NCBI GenBank assembly: GCA_022494885.1
Contig: JAGVSM010004882.1
Coordinates: forward strand, 62,001-126,000
Length of the DNA stretch: 64,000 nt
Reading direction: 5' to 3'
Source: Micrasema longulum
Lineage: Eukaryota > Arthropoda > Insecta > Trichoptera > Brachycentridae
In this document: one piece after another, positions 23,401 through 34,617 of the stretch
How the letters are laid out: each line of letters opens with the position of its first letter
Position numbering within the stretch: the stretch's first letter is position 1
Translations under genes and position numbers: made by a program
Notes under the pieces: generated by a model
The model's input: the letters and a program-made list of their open reading frames with translations, nothing else
The model's database searches: none
What the model was told of the DNA's origin: nothing

Positions 23401-23814
23401 TATTTTTTAATTTAATTTTTTTTTTAGCTCTCTATTGCATTTATTTTTTAATTAATAGGTACGTAAGCTTCTCAGATTTCTTCTTCAGATTTAAGTAATG
23501 AAATTTGATTATATTTATTTAATGTATTTACCTCGGACAATGCTTGTTCCTTCACACTTCGCAAGTGCATGTCAATTGCCTTAAGTAAATAAAGATAAGT
23601 AAGTAAGTATTAATTTATTGACTTGTTACATTTATCCTTGTAGCCCCCATGAGCTGTGCATGTTTCCTGTACTTTAGTGCCAGCGCCAGCTTATAACGGA
23701 CAAATCGATACCTCGTTAGTTTGTCAGTGTGTTTTTGTCTTTACACTCAATACATGTACGTATCTGTGAATGTACGTTCTACATTTTACATATCTATAAG
23801 ATAAAGGGGTATTT
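23401..23814. other. AT-rich stretch
   Basis: Nothing recognised. Confidence 0.35.
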
Positions 23815-23940
23815 TATAACACATAATACAAGTAACTTCTTTTTGTGTAAATATATATATATTTTTTTGTACTTCCAGGAGTTACAAAAAAAAAAAATTT
23901 TGGGACAGAATAATATTTACATAAAGGTATGGTAATAATA
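23815..23940 (-). mobile_element. LINE 3' end, family Q, second copy
   Basis: cttccaggagttac, then an A-run and tttgggacagaataatattt. This is the same terminal block as 23165-23400, interrupted by an expanded A tract. Confidence 0.5.
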
Positions 23941-24487
23941 ATAATATAGTGACAAGTACATGAAACTGAAATAAGATAGCAAGAAGGTGTATAATACAAA
24001 GAAATTAAAACAATTCATAATAAATAATAATATTAAATATTTACATATTGTATGAAAGAAATATCCGAGGAAAAAGAAGAACTTAAAACTAAATTTCACC
24101 ATCCACATACCACATACATTGTGATTCTGTAGTCTAGAATATGAATAGTGTTATTTCCCTCTAATCGCGTAAATACCATTTATTTTTCTTTATTTGGGAG
24201 AAAAACAACAGTTTTACATATATTGTATACAGAAAATAAGAATATATATAAACGAAAAGTGTGAAAACAGTAAATATAAATTTTCCACAGTGGTGTAAAC
24301 TATTGATTAAGTACACTATAGGTATCAAAGTAAAAGTATTTAACAATTAAGAAATGTAAGGCACTTAGAAGTTGCAAATAAAATAAAAATACATATATTT
24401 ATATACAGTAACAAAAATTAAGTAAATAGAAACAAGATGATAAAAAATAAATAAAACAACTTTGTTTTTAACCACTAATTTTTATTT
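23941..24487. other. Very AT-rich stretch
   Basis: Low-complexity frames only. Confidence 0.4.
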
Positions 24488-24545
24488 TTCACCGACCGGT
24501 TTCAAAGCAAACAAGCTTCTTTGTCAAGGTTTACGTAACTAATAA
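24488..24545 (+). repeat. Dispersed repeat H (CCGACCGGTTT), copy 1
   Basis: caccgaccggtttcaaagca then gcttctttgtcaagg. It resembles 51056-51112 (accgaccggttttggtaaca, ttcctttgtc). Likely a terminus or centre of a dispersed element. A ccggtttc(g/a)-type word also lies in the foldback elements at 27053 and 51990. Confidence 0.4.
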
Positions 24546-25064
24546 ATTGATTAGTGCTTCAAATATAAACTTTATAGAAACAAGATGAATTGAAATTAAA
24601 AGAATACGAAATGAAAAAGAAAGAAAAAAAAAAAAAGGAAGAAAAAAAAAAGTTATATATCAAGACGAAGCTAGTAAAAAATCAAATACCATCGTTTGTT
24701 TTTTTATTACGTAATTTTTGCGTTATTACTTTAAGGTTTTATACGTATATGATTCATATTATTAATTGTAGTACTTTCACACTTATAGGTTCCGCAGACA
24801 GGGTAAAGTCTAAGCTTATAACCGAAGTAAAATCTATAAATAGCACATTTATTTATTACATTAATTCCAGTATCCTTGTGTTATGTACATATGCCCGAAA
24901 GTGTCCGCGGTGTTTCAGTTAAAATAAAAAGGCATATGTCTCTAAAATTCAAGCAGAAAGAGTTTTCAGTTCATAATGATGCACCGTTTTTGAAGTGAAA
25001 AGTATTTAATATTACCAAGTTAAAAACCACATAATACGATTTTGAATATGATATAATCCCTATC
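24546..25064. other. AT-rich stretch with lysine-codon run
   Basis: The frame at 24590-24922 begins with a K/E-rich run encoded by an A-tract. It is low complexity and not supported as a gene. Confidence 0.35.
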
Positions 25065-25250
25065 CGCTTAAAGTAGTGCATAGGGCATTGCACTGACAAG
25101 ATAAATGCAGCGTATCTAGAAAGTGATGTGATAAATTTTATGCTTCCGGAGCCAGTCCAGAGACAAAGATAAACCCCAGTGTAAAAACACCCTGAAAAAA
25201 TACTGAACGTCGACCCTGGCAGGAATTAAACGTGGAATCTAATAAATTTC
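25065..25250 (-). mobile_element. SINE-C fragment
   Basis: Plus-strand words agtgcatagggcattgcact, gcagcgtatct, ggagccagtccagagac and tgtaaaaacaccc match the body of 41775-42046 in order. The B box is decayed. Confidence 0.7.
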
Positions 25251-25737
25251 ATTGCAAGTAAAAACAAGTAAATTCTAAAAGATTTTCTTGTTATTTTTAA
25301 AAATAGTGAGTAAAAGTGCAGGTCTCTTAAACATTTTTTTCTGTTGACATGACGTTTTTGTAATTTGGCGCAACAAGATATGCAAATTTATTATAATTTA
25401 TCCTTTATAAAACGACGATTGTGATAATTTTCTAATGATTGATTTATTTAAGCCTTCCGCATCTTATGAAAAAATATAGATTATTTCAGAAATCAAAAAC
25501 ATAAACATACGGCATACGGCAAGTCCTCGGTACCTTGAAAATTTAATAATATTACAGATGTATTATAAAAAAATCTATATCATTTGTGCGTTAGACATTG
25601 GAAGAAAAAAACAATAAATTGTTCGAGATTTGGGTGTATTTTTATCTTCCCAATTAATACATTTACATACATCAATCAGACAGAGCGGACAATTTTGTTT
25701 TTGCTGAATGAGGCATTTCACTTCACTTCCTTGTACT
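25251..25737. other. AT-rich stretch
   Basis: Nothing recognised. Confidence 0.35.
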
Positions 25738-25912
25738 AGTACATCACGATGTGTTCTGTTATAGGGCTGAACCAGTACAATATGGGGTGATCTGCTGCAG
25801 GACTGAACCAGTACATCACGGTATTTTTGGCTGTAGAACTAAACTAGTACATCGCGGTGTGTTCTGTTTTAGGACTGAACTAATATAACATGACGTGTTC
25901 TTTTGTAGGACT
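25738..25912 (+). repeat. 36-bp minisatellite, about 4.8 units
   Basis: Successive units begin agtacatcacgatgtgttct, agtacaatatggggtgatct, agtacatcacggtatttttg, agtacatcgcggtgtgttct and aatataacatgacgtgttct. Each ends in an aggactgaacc-like word. Units are 36 bp and differ at several positions, so the array is old. Confidence 0.85.
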
Positions 25913-26104
25913 TTAAAATAATAAATCTAAATGTAATGATAGAAATACTTGGTACCGATTACCGATTTACAAATTATTAAGACTCACAGAATTAATTATA
26001 AAAATTCTTTAAAATAAGAAAATTCTTTTTAAATCTCTGAAATAAAAATGTTTTAATTATAATTGGCATGTAACGAAATATGTACGCGAGAGATAAACTA
26101 CGGT
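25913..26104. other. AT-rich spacer
   Basis: Nothing recognised. Confidence 0.3.
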
Positions 26105-26165
26105 AACTCCAATATTTATTTATTAACGCAAAAAGGGCTTTTACATATGCAGAGGTAATAAACGA
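26105..26165 (-). mobile_element. Retroelement 3' tail (family G)
   Basis: Minus strand: gtaaaagccctttttgcg then ttaataaataaa. Same tail as 11637-11720 and 38885-38945. Confidence 0.4.
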
Positions 26166-27052
26166 TTTACTAATACAAAAATTCAATTTAAAATGAAAAA
26201 TCAATTTATATAAAAAATCAATTTAAATAAAAGAAACTCAATTGTTATTAAAAAAATTTAAGGCTGCTGAAGAAAATAATAAATAATATCACGAAATTGC
26301 GGTATTAGTATGTCAACATTAAAATTTTCGTCCTTTATTACTTAGTAAATAGCGTTAACTCCCAATTAATAATAAAGATAATTTAATTATTTTTTATCGT
26401 AACTCCGCACCAAATTAAAGGTTGAAGATAGTAAGAAAACATATAGTAGATACTTCCAAAGATTTTAATGTGTGTTTTTGTAATCTTTATCAATATATTT
26501 TAGAAAACCAATTAATTTTAAAGCCTCTCATAGAAAAATAGAAGCTGTTGAAACTAGTAAATAATAGTAATAAGTACAGCGGCAGGCTTTTATGAAAGAT
26601 TTTCTCTTTTCGAAAATTGCCGAAGAATGAATAAATTTTTCATGTTTTTTTAATGACTTAGCTAAGGTTGTTTTGCAGCCACACCAGTGAATTATAAATT
26701 GATGATTAATAAACTGTAGCTTCTCGACAGCTATTATTACCTATACTAGTGTTACCAACGAAGACTGGATTAGCTAAAGTTAAGATGGCAGTCATCGTTT
26801 ACATAAGATTTGAATACTCGAAATCATAAACATCAAAATAAATAATGGGGAATTTCATTTATATAAGAACTTCAGGGCCATGGATGGAAACTGAGTGCCC
26901 AGGAAAGAAAAACATGGTAAAATTAGGAAGAAGCCTATATCTAGCAGTGGAGAGAGACGGATTGATAAGAAGAAGAAGAAAAATTTAAGTTTCTTGGTGA
27001 AAATTCTTCATCAATCCATCCATCCAATTCCATCAAAGTTCATTTTAATCTG
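26166..27052. other. AT-rich stretch
   Basis: Nothing recognised. The frame at 26895-27308 runs into the foldback MITE and is not credible as a gene. Confidence 0.4.
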
Positions 27053-27418
27053 TTGTAGAAATAAAAGACAAATGATGCTTTTATCCACAAATTTGGAATA
27101 TCTAGTGACCGGCTTCATCGCTTTCGCGACATTTTCGAGACAGGTATCTTTATTTAGGAATTCAATATATTTATACAAAACAGAGGTAAAGATAGAGGAT
27201 TTAAAAGTATATGAAAATACATTAAATGAAATAATTTTCGTCTTAAGGATCTTTGAATCGTCTTTGAAATATCTTGAAATTTCGAATCCTTATCTCTGTT
27301 TTGTATAAATACATTGAAATAAAGATACCAGTCTCGAAGATATCGCGAAAGCGATGAAACCGGTCACTAGATATTTCGAATTTGTAGATAAAAGCACCAT
27401 TCGTCTTTTATTTCTGTA
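27053..27418. mobile_element. Foldback MITE, about 140-bp inverted arms
   Basis: The left arm (from tgtagaaataaaagacaaat, through atatctagtgaccggcttca and tcgctttcgcgac, to tttatacaaaacagag) is repeated as reverse complement on the right with only scattered mismatches and small gaps. The arms are close to 90 percent identical by eye. A short spacer of about 90 bp separates them. No coding capacity. A transcript would fold into a long hairpin. Confidence 0.85.
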
Positions 27419-27619
27419 ATAAATAATAAGGAAGTTCAGAAGTTTAAAAAAAAAATGTTAATCAAACTAAGCCAAAATAAAAAAAAGATTTTATGTAACG
27501 TTAATACGATAATGATAATTCATCGCTATAATTTTTCAAAGTTATTCAATTAAATTCATTTATTTTAAATATAACATATCCATTACGAAAATATATTCAA
27601 TAAGTACATATTATAAAAA

Positions 27620-28170
27620 AGAAAACTCATTGTCTCATGTCAAAGTAGTAGAAGAATCCTGCTCCGGAAAACCCCTTCGGATACATGGAACATATCCAGA
27701 GCGATGTTGCTCAGCGGTAGCCCTTCCAACAGGCATAACCATAGGCAAGTTAGTCCTGAATATCGGAATATGAAACAATCTATGCAGACGCTGTCTTAGG
27801 AAATTATCAGGAACATACAAACCAATGCTCATCGTAATCTCAGAATTATCGATCATACCGTAATTAACAATCGATAAGAATGTGTAGTCAAATACACATT
27901 CCTTCTAGTCTCTAAACTGTTGTAGCCAAGCATACCCTAGAGAAACTCGGTCGGGTAGAGCCAAGGATAATACCCGCACTCTCTCATGTAGAGATATCTC
28001 AGAAACTTCTTTTGGATTTTCTCTATCATAAAAGAGTACTTCAGTTCACGTGGCCCCCAAATCATCCAGCCACTCTCGAGTCTACTTTGCACCAAGGAGT
28101 TGTAAAGAGTTCTCAGTACGCGGGTATTTTCGAAAACCCTGGCAGTACTCGGAACAAATCCTAACATCTT
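27620..28170 (-). mobile_element. LINE C-terminus, family R (Jockey/R1-like)
   Basis: Minus-strand frame 28167-27937 reads MLGFVPSTARVFE, RVLRTLYNSLVQSRLESG, WMIWGP, IEKIQKKFLRYLYMRECGYYP. This is the conserved post-RT segment. It continues (frameshift near 27930) into a LGYNSLETRR-like word and 27856-27635, MIDNSEITMSIGLYVPDN, LRQRLHRLFHIPIFRTN. The second part matches 52245-52560 residue for residue in most positions. Only the C-terminal quarter of ORF2 is present. Confidence 0.85.
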
Positions 28171-28329
28171 CGTTAATTATCTACGTTATGTAATGTCGAC
28201 AGTTGTTGTTGGTGAGTTGTGCTGCCATTGAAAAGAAGAACCCCGTAGCCGTCAAAGCAGACTAAACGTTGAGAAAAATGGCTATCCGGAAACCGGAAAT
28301 TTATAACTACACATAACAACGCTTTTTAT
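28171..28329. other. Short spacer
   Basis: Nothing recognised. Confidence 0.3.
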
Positions 28330-28530
28330 TATTGGTTATTGTTCACTAGAACTTGTGAAGTTTTAACGTGGTTAATATTTATTAAAACAATCTTTTAATT
28401 ATTTTTTTATACATTTTTGAGAAATTTCGCCCTACAGTTAAATGCTATAATTTTTACCGCACGAAAGAAAATATTTTTTATATTCAATTTCTCGTAGCAT
28501 GAAATTTTCAGCAGTTCCTCATTAGATAGA
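28330..28530 (+). repeat. Dispersed repeat E, copy 2
   Basis: Matches 2450-2605: ttttaccgcacgaaagaaaa, tattcaatttctcg and cagcagttcctcatta in the same order. Confidence 0.5.
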
Positions 28531-28744
28531 TCATTCTCGAACTAAACGGAAAACTTGGGAATTATTGGGCATCGTCTGTGTAAAGCCACACATATATATG
28601 AAAGAAAAAACTTGGGGTACAGCACTGTGTATTAATTTGATCATATTCTGAAACCATAAACAAATTATAATAAATCTCTCACAGTGCCATACAGAACCCT
28701 GTCTCATAGCAAACAACGGTCATCTAGATTCTAAACCTACTAAA

Positions 28745-28915
28745 TAGTGAGTACCTCGATTATAACTGTTACAGGTAAGGTAAGATCTTGCGATTCAGGT
28801 GACAGCCCGGGGACAAAAGAATATTCCAGCGTAAAATCACCTTTAAAAACAAATATATTTTATAGACCTTCTCCGGAAGCAAACGCGCTAACCACTACAC
28901 TACGAGGCAGACTTT
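28745..28915 (-). mobile_element. SINE-C, degenerate
   Basis: Plus-strand order: caggtgacagcccggggaca, gaatattccagcgtaaaatcacc, cgcgctaaccactacactac. It matches the SINE-C body and tRNA-like head in reverse. The B box is lost. Confidence 0.7.
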
Positions 28916-29524
28916 TCTTCGCTCCATTTTCTTTTACTGGATTTTTTCCTGAGAGTAGCCTTCGATTCGAAACATTAGTTTAGAATTCGAGATCTATTTC
29001 ACCCACAGAACTGTATTTTTCATTCATCCAAACGCAGTTAAAAATATTTATCACTGTGATAAAGAAACGACGCACAGTGTTTCGTTTCATACAAGCTAGA
29101 AACTAAAAATTCTGAATGTACTTTTAACTCACGTATGCGATTCATTTAATCCTAAAAGAGGTTTTTTTATTAAATATGTAATAATAATTCGTTTTATAAA
29201 AAAATATGTCACATTTTGTTATTTAATAAACGAAATAAATTTTCTGGAAATTGATATCTGCATCCAATAATGTATTTAAGGATCATAAATAATTGAAATT
29301 ATTACTTTAATTCTATTGACTGATAAATCGGTCAACCTATAAAATAAATCATTGAAAATTATATTAGATACTTAGGCATAAAATAAAGATTTCACCCGAG
29401 AGAACTAATCTGCCTTCACTTGTTTTGTCAGAATAACCATTTTACAGCTGATTTTATTATGTTAAACATGACAACTGAAAGGGTTTAAATAAACTTAAAA
29501 GTTTGGCATTGTAAGGAACACAGC
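28916..29524. other. AT-rich stretch
   Basis: Nothing recognised. Confidence 0.35.
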
Positions 29525-29830
29525 AGTGAGGCAACGGACACAGCAACCCTTGGTATCTACTGTCATCCAAGGCGTTTTGGCTGGCAAGGCCATGTACTAC
29601 GTATGCCTTCCGAGAGTCTTAACCATGCTTGCATATGTTACAAGGCATCAGGTTCTTGGCGTCCTGGTCGTCCGCTGTTGACAATTTGTGGGCAGTTTGC
29701 GTCAGAGTTGCGGTACGTGGACTTAACTTGGGAGGATGTACGGGAGGTCGATCGCTTGGCCGGAGGCAGATTATGGAATCCATATGCTCCACATAGGGAG
29801 CGGATATGGTATGATGATGATAAAACTTAA
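29525..29830 (+). mobile_element. LINE 3'-end relic, family P, second copy
   Basis: FGWQGHVLRMPSESLNHACIC, GSWRPGRPLLT, FASELRYVDLTWEDVREVDR, then agggagcggatatgg and a tail tatgatgatgataaaac. It parallels 16185-16450. Only the last 90 or so residues of ORF2 are left. Its 3' end lies about 100 bp from the truncated end of the transposase at 29931. Confidence 0.75.
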
Positions 29831-29930
29831 AGGTTTTTAAATAAAACATTTGTTACAAGTGATTTTCAAATAGATGTATTTTGAGAAATATAAAAAGAGC
29901 ATGTAATGTAGATAAGCCAAAGGAATAAAA

Positions 29931-31064
29931 TTATTGTCGAGAAACTCTATTAATACTAATAGAGTTCATTTCACTGGGTTTGGCGCCACAAATATAACAG
30001 GACATGGTTGACTTATTTTCAGCCAAAACGTTGCAAATTTTACCATCTACCATTGTTAAAAGCATTTTAAATTTTATGGACAATACTACACCTCCAATAT
30101 TAACATTAAAATTTTCAAGTTTTTCAATTGCATCTTGAAGTTTTTCGATTTCAGACTTAGTAAGAATATCAGTTTCTTTGGCGAAAATAAATTTAATAGG
30201 ACGACAATAAGAGGTTGAGGAAGGGCTTAAATTTTGCCAAATTACTATATTAGGGTCATCATTAAGCCTTAGTTGTATTGGAACGAATGACATAATAAAT
30301 AAAAATTCATCTATTGCATGCTCTGTGTGAAATTTCTGTTTATAATTACTATGTCCCGAGCTTCCATCTCCACCCCACTTGCATATAAGAGTCAGTACAG
30401 AACCTGAAGGAACTCTTTCTTTTAAGACTTCTGATTCTACATTTAGCAATCGTTTCACCGTATGATTAAAAATCGCTTGTAGCTGGATTTCTGCACTAGT
30501 TTCCGTTATTTTGACAAATTCCTCGCTCAGGCAACATGCTTTTTTTGCTTTTCTTAAACTATAAAATGCCGGATATATGTTGTGGCCGGTTTTTATGGCA
30601 TTTTTACGCATAACTTTGTAGGAATGCGAAGATAATTTACAGTCAACGTATAAACTTAGCGCTTCCTCAATTGTCAATGCCCGCTGTTTGTTTACTTGTT
30701 GACGTTCCCTACGTATTTTTGCTACTTCATTGGGAGTAGCTTTCAAAATTTTCTTTAGGAGATCGGCAACTGTGCGTTTTCCTGATGCTCGAATAGATAC
30801 CTGCGTGGCAAACGAAAGTTCTTCAGATGTCTTCGTACTCACTAAATCACGCACTTTTGTCCTTTTGCACTGATCACTGCATGCCCCAAAATCCTTTGCG
30901 GGCCTTCCAGTAGACGTAGATGGTTCATTCATGTCTACTGAAGGACTTTGTCGAAAGTTTTCACATATCAAAATATTTTCACTACCGTCGAGCCACTCAA
31001 ATTTTTTTTTAACAAATCTATCTAGTTTACAGCCAGATTCGGTCCATTTTCTGCTTATATTTAA
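29931..31064 (-). pseudogene. Transib/RAG1-core-like DDE transposase, C-terminally truncated
   Basis: The minus-strand frame is open from 31064 (after an in-frame TGA at 31067) to a TAA at 29931. The longest stretch, from a TTG at 30971, is 346 codons. Order in that stretch: Ser/Thr-rich N-terminal part (1-60); ALTIEEALSLYVDCKLSS (98-115); HNIYPAFYSLRKAKKAC (130-146); VKITETSAEIQLQAIFNHT (153-171); CKWGGDGSSGHSNYK with Asp202; WQNLSPSSTSYCRPIKF (245-261); MLLTMVDGKICNV with Asp309; CYIC at 325-328. RAG1 and Transib transposases have the same series: catalytic D, about 108 residues, catalytic D, then a CxxC. The 107-residue spacing fits. The catalytic Glu, roughly 250 residues further, is absent because the frame ends shortly after CYICGAKPSEMN. 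It lacks an ATG near the open frame start, so an upstream exon is likely missing or mutated; a short frame at 31148-31245 (DFQARIVRDVEEFDDERK) is a possible remnant. Inactive as it stands. Confidence 0.8.
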
Positions 31065-33059
31065 TCAAATAAGCTTAATTTGATTTTTTAACAGTTTTTC
31101 ACCACTTGCACCGAGTTCACCGACTTCAAATTTACTAACAATATTATTTAACACTCCTTTGAAGCCTTTCTTTCGTCGTCAAACTCTTCCACATCACGTA
31201 CAATTCTTGCCTGGAAATCTCGTATCTGGTACCTGTAAAATAACAAAATAAGATAGATGCAACTTCGTGCGGTAAAATATCGAAACTGTAATGTATTGAC
31301 AATAAATTGGTCTATTGAAAAATAAAAATAATATTTTGCTACTTTGATATACTCTCCGAGATAAATTCTCGAGAAGTTAGAAATTGATATTTTTTTAACT
31401 ACTGAAAAATACATAAGTTAAATTATTGTTTTTTTTAAATACCTAAATGAAATACATTAAAATATTAGAAAAAAAACTATACAACATACCTTCCAAAATA
31501 GCTTCCATTTTTTTTTAAATCGAAATAAAAAACTTTAAACTTGATAAACAACCTTTACACGTCGGACGCCAAAATGCAAATAAATGTAATTAGGCTTTCA
31601 AAAACCAATTATCCGACTTTCATATTCTGGTATGAATCACCCTAAGCATTAATCACCCCAATTAGGCTTACAATCGTCACACTAACTATCTGGTAATGCC
31701 CCCATGACGTCATCGTTTAAGAATTCAAAAGTGACTTTTTATCTTGTAGCTTGTATGGGTCAAAACACTGTGCGACGCGACACAACGAAGCAGATGACTT
31801 GTTATTAGTTCATTACATTTTAGTTAACACTCGGTTGATACTAGCCCCTTAAGGAAAGAACAACTTACCTCTATACTTGCTGACAGGAAATAATAACAAG
31901 ATATAAATTATAATTTTGACAGCAATATATTTTAAAGCAAAATAAGCGATAGACTCCAAGGTTGGATTAAATATTTCGAAGATCAGTCAACTATTTTCTT
32001 AGGAGACGTAATCAAGTGACAAAATCAAAACATAATAATTTACAATCTAGAAAAAGAAACATCGTTTAAGCAAATGAGTGAATGAGATTGAAAAAAATGC
32101 ATCCGGCACTGCCGAGTTTTGAGACATTTTTTGTACCTAGTTGACTTAGTTTTTGAAAAAACCACACCGCTGTTTGTATAAAAACTGACAATTTTTTTAT
32201 TAAATTTATATTTTGGAAACAGGACGACAGCCGTTTTGCCTTTTAAAGGCGGTATTAATCAACATTATAAATTCATTCTAACATTAAGCTGTTATTTTTA
32301 ACATGTGATAAATATATATATTTTTTAATAAGACTTATTGAAATCATAATTAATTCTGAATAAAAACCGTAATCCACAGAACCAATGTCATAAGTAAAAA
32401 TGAGCCAATACGTTTTTTAATTTCCTTACAGGTATAGGAAACACGCCAATGAACGTTTGGGCTGAAATACAATAAAATGAATTTCAGTTAACCATCTTGC
32501 TCCGTTAAATAAGGCGACCATTCTATTCGTAAAATCCGATTAAACTACCCACGCAGCACCGTACCGAGGAATCTGAATGCATAATATCATATATTCTACA
32601 TACACGTCTGTTCAGAAACCAATAGCCGAGTGTGTTGTGCCTACATAGGTGAGCTAGCACCTGCAAAAGCGCAACTCATCTAAACCCACACTACAGAGAC
32701 AAAGTTTAAAAAAAACTTCGGCCAGTCGCAGTCGGTTCAGATGACATTTTTGGTGGCACCTGTCCTTACCTAATGAGGCATCATCGCTTTCCTGTTATGT
32801 CATATATAATAATATCCCATATTATGTATAACACGGGTGATATGGCTAGCCAAGCCAGTTGATTTCTAAAATATACATGTACAATTGTCTTTTTTGTCTG
32901 ACACGTAACCAATTACAATAAAATTTCTAATTTATAGCTTCCTCAGTAGGTGGGTATAACCTTTGGTCGGGCGATATCTTGGGTGTTGTGTTTATTATGT
33001 ATAGGTTTACTGACTTGCATCACTACATGAGGATGTGTAACGAAACATTTTTATATGCT
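31065..33059. other. Flank of the transposase, unassigned
   Basis: No end of the Transib-like element (inverted termini starting CACWRTG) was convincingly located. A cactgtg word at about 31768 is a weak candidate. GC is raised at about 32440-32780, with no recognisable frame. aattaggctt occurs twice near 31590 and 31663. Confidence 0.3.
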
Positions 33060-33205
33060 GTGGCCTCGTGGTGTATTGTTACCATGCATGAGGTCCCAAG
33101 TTCTATTCCCCACATGATTTAAAAAGTGTTTTTTCATTGAATTAGTTAACCGTCCTTGTGTGAATCTTGATCTGAAGAGTAAGACTGATCGTCTTCGTTT
33201 GGAAA
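33060..33205 (+). mobile_element. SINE-C, degenerate
   Basis: tggcctcgtggtgtattgtt, catgcatgaggtcccaagtt (B-box region), then ctgaagagtaagactgatcg. Same order as 41775-42046 with the middle shortened. Confidence 0.7.
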
Positions 33206-33399
33206 ATTATTGAGTTGGTGTAATGATAAAGTTCAGCGCTACGAAAAATCGGACACAAACAATGTTTTCTCACAAGCGGTAAAAATTATAGCATTTAATT
33301 TTACGGCGAAGACGTTGTCCTGCCCAAACGTTGGCTTGCCTACCATCAGCTTGGAAAAAGACTTTTCATTGATAAGTAGGTACCTAGGTACTTTTTTAT
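33206..33399. other. Short unassigned stretch
   Basis: Contains aagtaggtacctaggtact, a palindromic word type common in this window. Confidence 0.3.
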
Positions 33400-33725
33400 G
33401 ATTGAATTCCAAAATTAAAAATTATTATTATTGAATTTGAGTAGGTACCAGTTACTTGTTTATGGTTGAATTCTAAAACCTAAAAGAATTCATTTTTAAA
33501 AATAGAATTCTATTTGCAAATGTCAAACTTGGCTCTTCGCACCAACAGGGGTGCACTTTATACATGAATTCGATTTTCAAAAATGTATTTAATGTCAGTT
33601 AATATTATTTTAGTATTACCAAAAATCAAGTAAAAAGAAATGAATGGGAAGAAATTATAAGAAACGTAAGGAAAGAATCTTATTGGGATCCATAAAAAGC
33701 GAATGTTTTTTGTAAACATTCAAAA
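33400..33725 (+). repeat. Dispersed repeat F, copy 2
   Basis: Matches the reverse complement of 19561-19880, including caccaacaggggtgcacttt, aatgtcagttaatatt and gaatcttattgggatcc. Confidence 0.7.
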
Positions 33726-33923
33726 ACAAAATTTTTTAAACACAAAAAACAACATCCTTCCATTTTTTTGTAAATGCATTATCGTCGAATGTGATCCTGG
33801 TAAGTCGATGAAAAAAAGATTTAAGCTTCTAACTTTTTTTTACGGATTGGATTGAAAATTTTAATATCTACGAACACGCGCAGCGCAAAGATCTACACTA
33901 CGACATCACACGTACAGAAGAAT

Positions 33924-33946
33924 TATATATATATATATATATATAT
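33924..33946. repeat. (TA)n microsatellite
   Basis: Eleven to twelve uninterrupted TA units. Confidence 0.9.
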
Positions 33947-34617
33947 GGATAACAGGTAGTCTGAAGACCATAATATATGAACAGCAAACCTACTTATATA
34001 TTATGATACGGATATTGGATGCAGGTTGGTGGGTTCTGAACATTTTGTTTGGTGTTCCTCCGAATGTTCAAGTAAATGTAAATTACGCGAATTTCAATAC
34101 GTACTTTTTTTATAAAACTGGATCGTTTTATAAAACATATATTTCCGGATAACGTGAACACCTCAAACTTGAAACAAACGTATTTGTAGGTTCCGGCTTT
34201 ATAGTTGTAAGAACGTTCGGATCTCAAAAGTATCGTACCTACATACATACTTGTATACCTAATATTGGACAGAATAATCCCGAATAAGCTATTCGTATAT
34301 AGAGTGTGTCGAGGCACCAGGCCAAAATGAACCAGTGTAAGTTATACCATGAAATATAAATAAATAAAATGTCGCGTCCGTTTTTGATGAGGTGCGTTGT
34401 TTTGTAGATGTTTCTAGTTGCTAGAGGCTTAGATAACAAGGATACCAACCGTAAAAGAGATAAGAATCTACTGCGTTCCACCAAATTCACGACGAGTGGA
34501 TTACCGAGACAACGTTTTTTCACAAAAAGAGAGTTTATGTCTATTAATTATTTTTTATTACATTTGTATATAGTGGTATAGTCTCCGCGTTTTAGCCAGC
34601 TCTGTATGATACATACA
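33947..34617. other. Unassigned stretch
   Basis: Minus-strand frames of 107 and 94 codons (33994-34317, 34239-34523) overlap each other and show no domain. Confidence 0.35.

Noticed and set aside
24590..24922. 110-codon frame starting with a lysine/glutamate run
   Set aside because: Low-complexity A-tract translation and hydrophobic chance sequence, no splice or promoter support.
25738..25912. CRISPR-like array
   Set aside because: Units are contiguous diverged tandem copies without unique spacers, in a eukaryotic context.
26895..27308. 137-codon frame
   Set aside because: It enters the left arm and spacer of the foldback MITE at 27053-27418 and has a low-complexity K-rich start. No domain.
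31760..31785. cactgtg word as the Transib end
   Set aside because: No matching inverse on the other side and no target duplication seen; a single heptamer is expected by chance.
33994..34523. Two overlapping minus-strand frames of 107 and 94 codons
   Set aside because: They overlap in different frames, have no domain and sit in AT-rich sequence where such lengths are expected.
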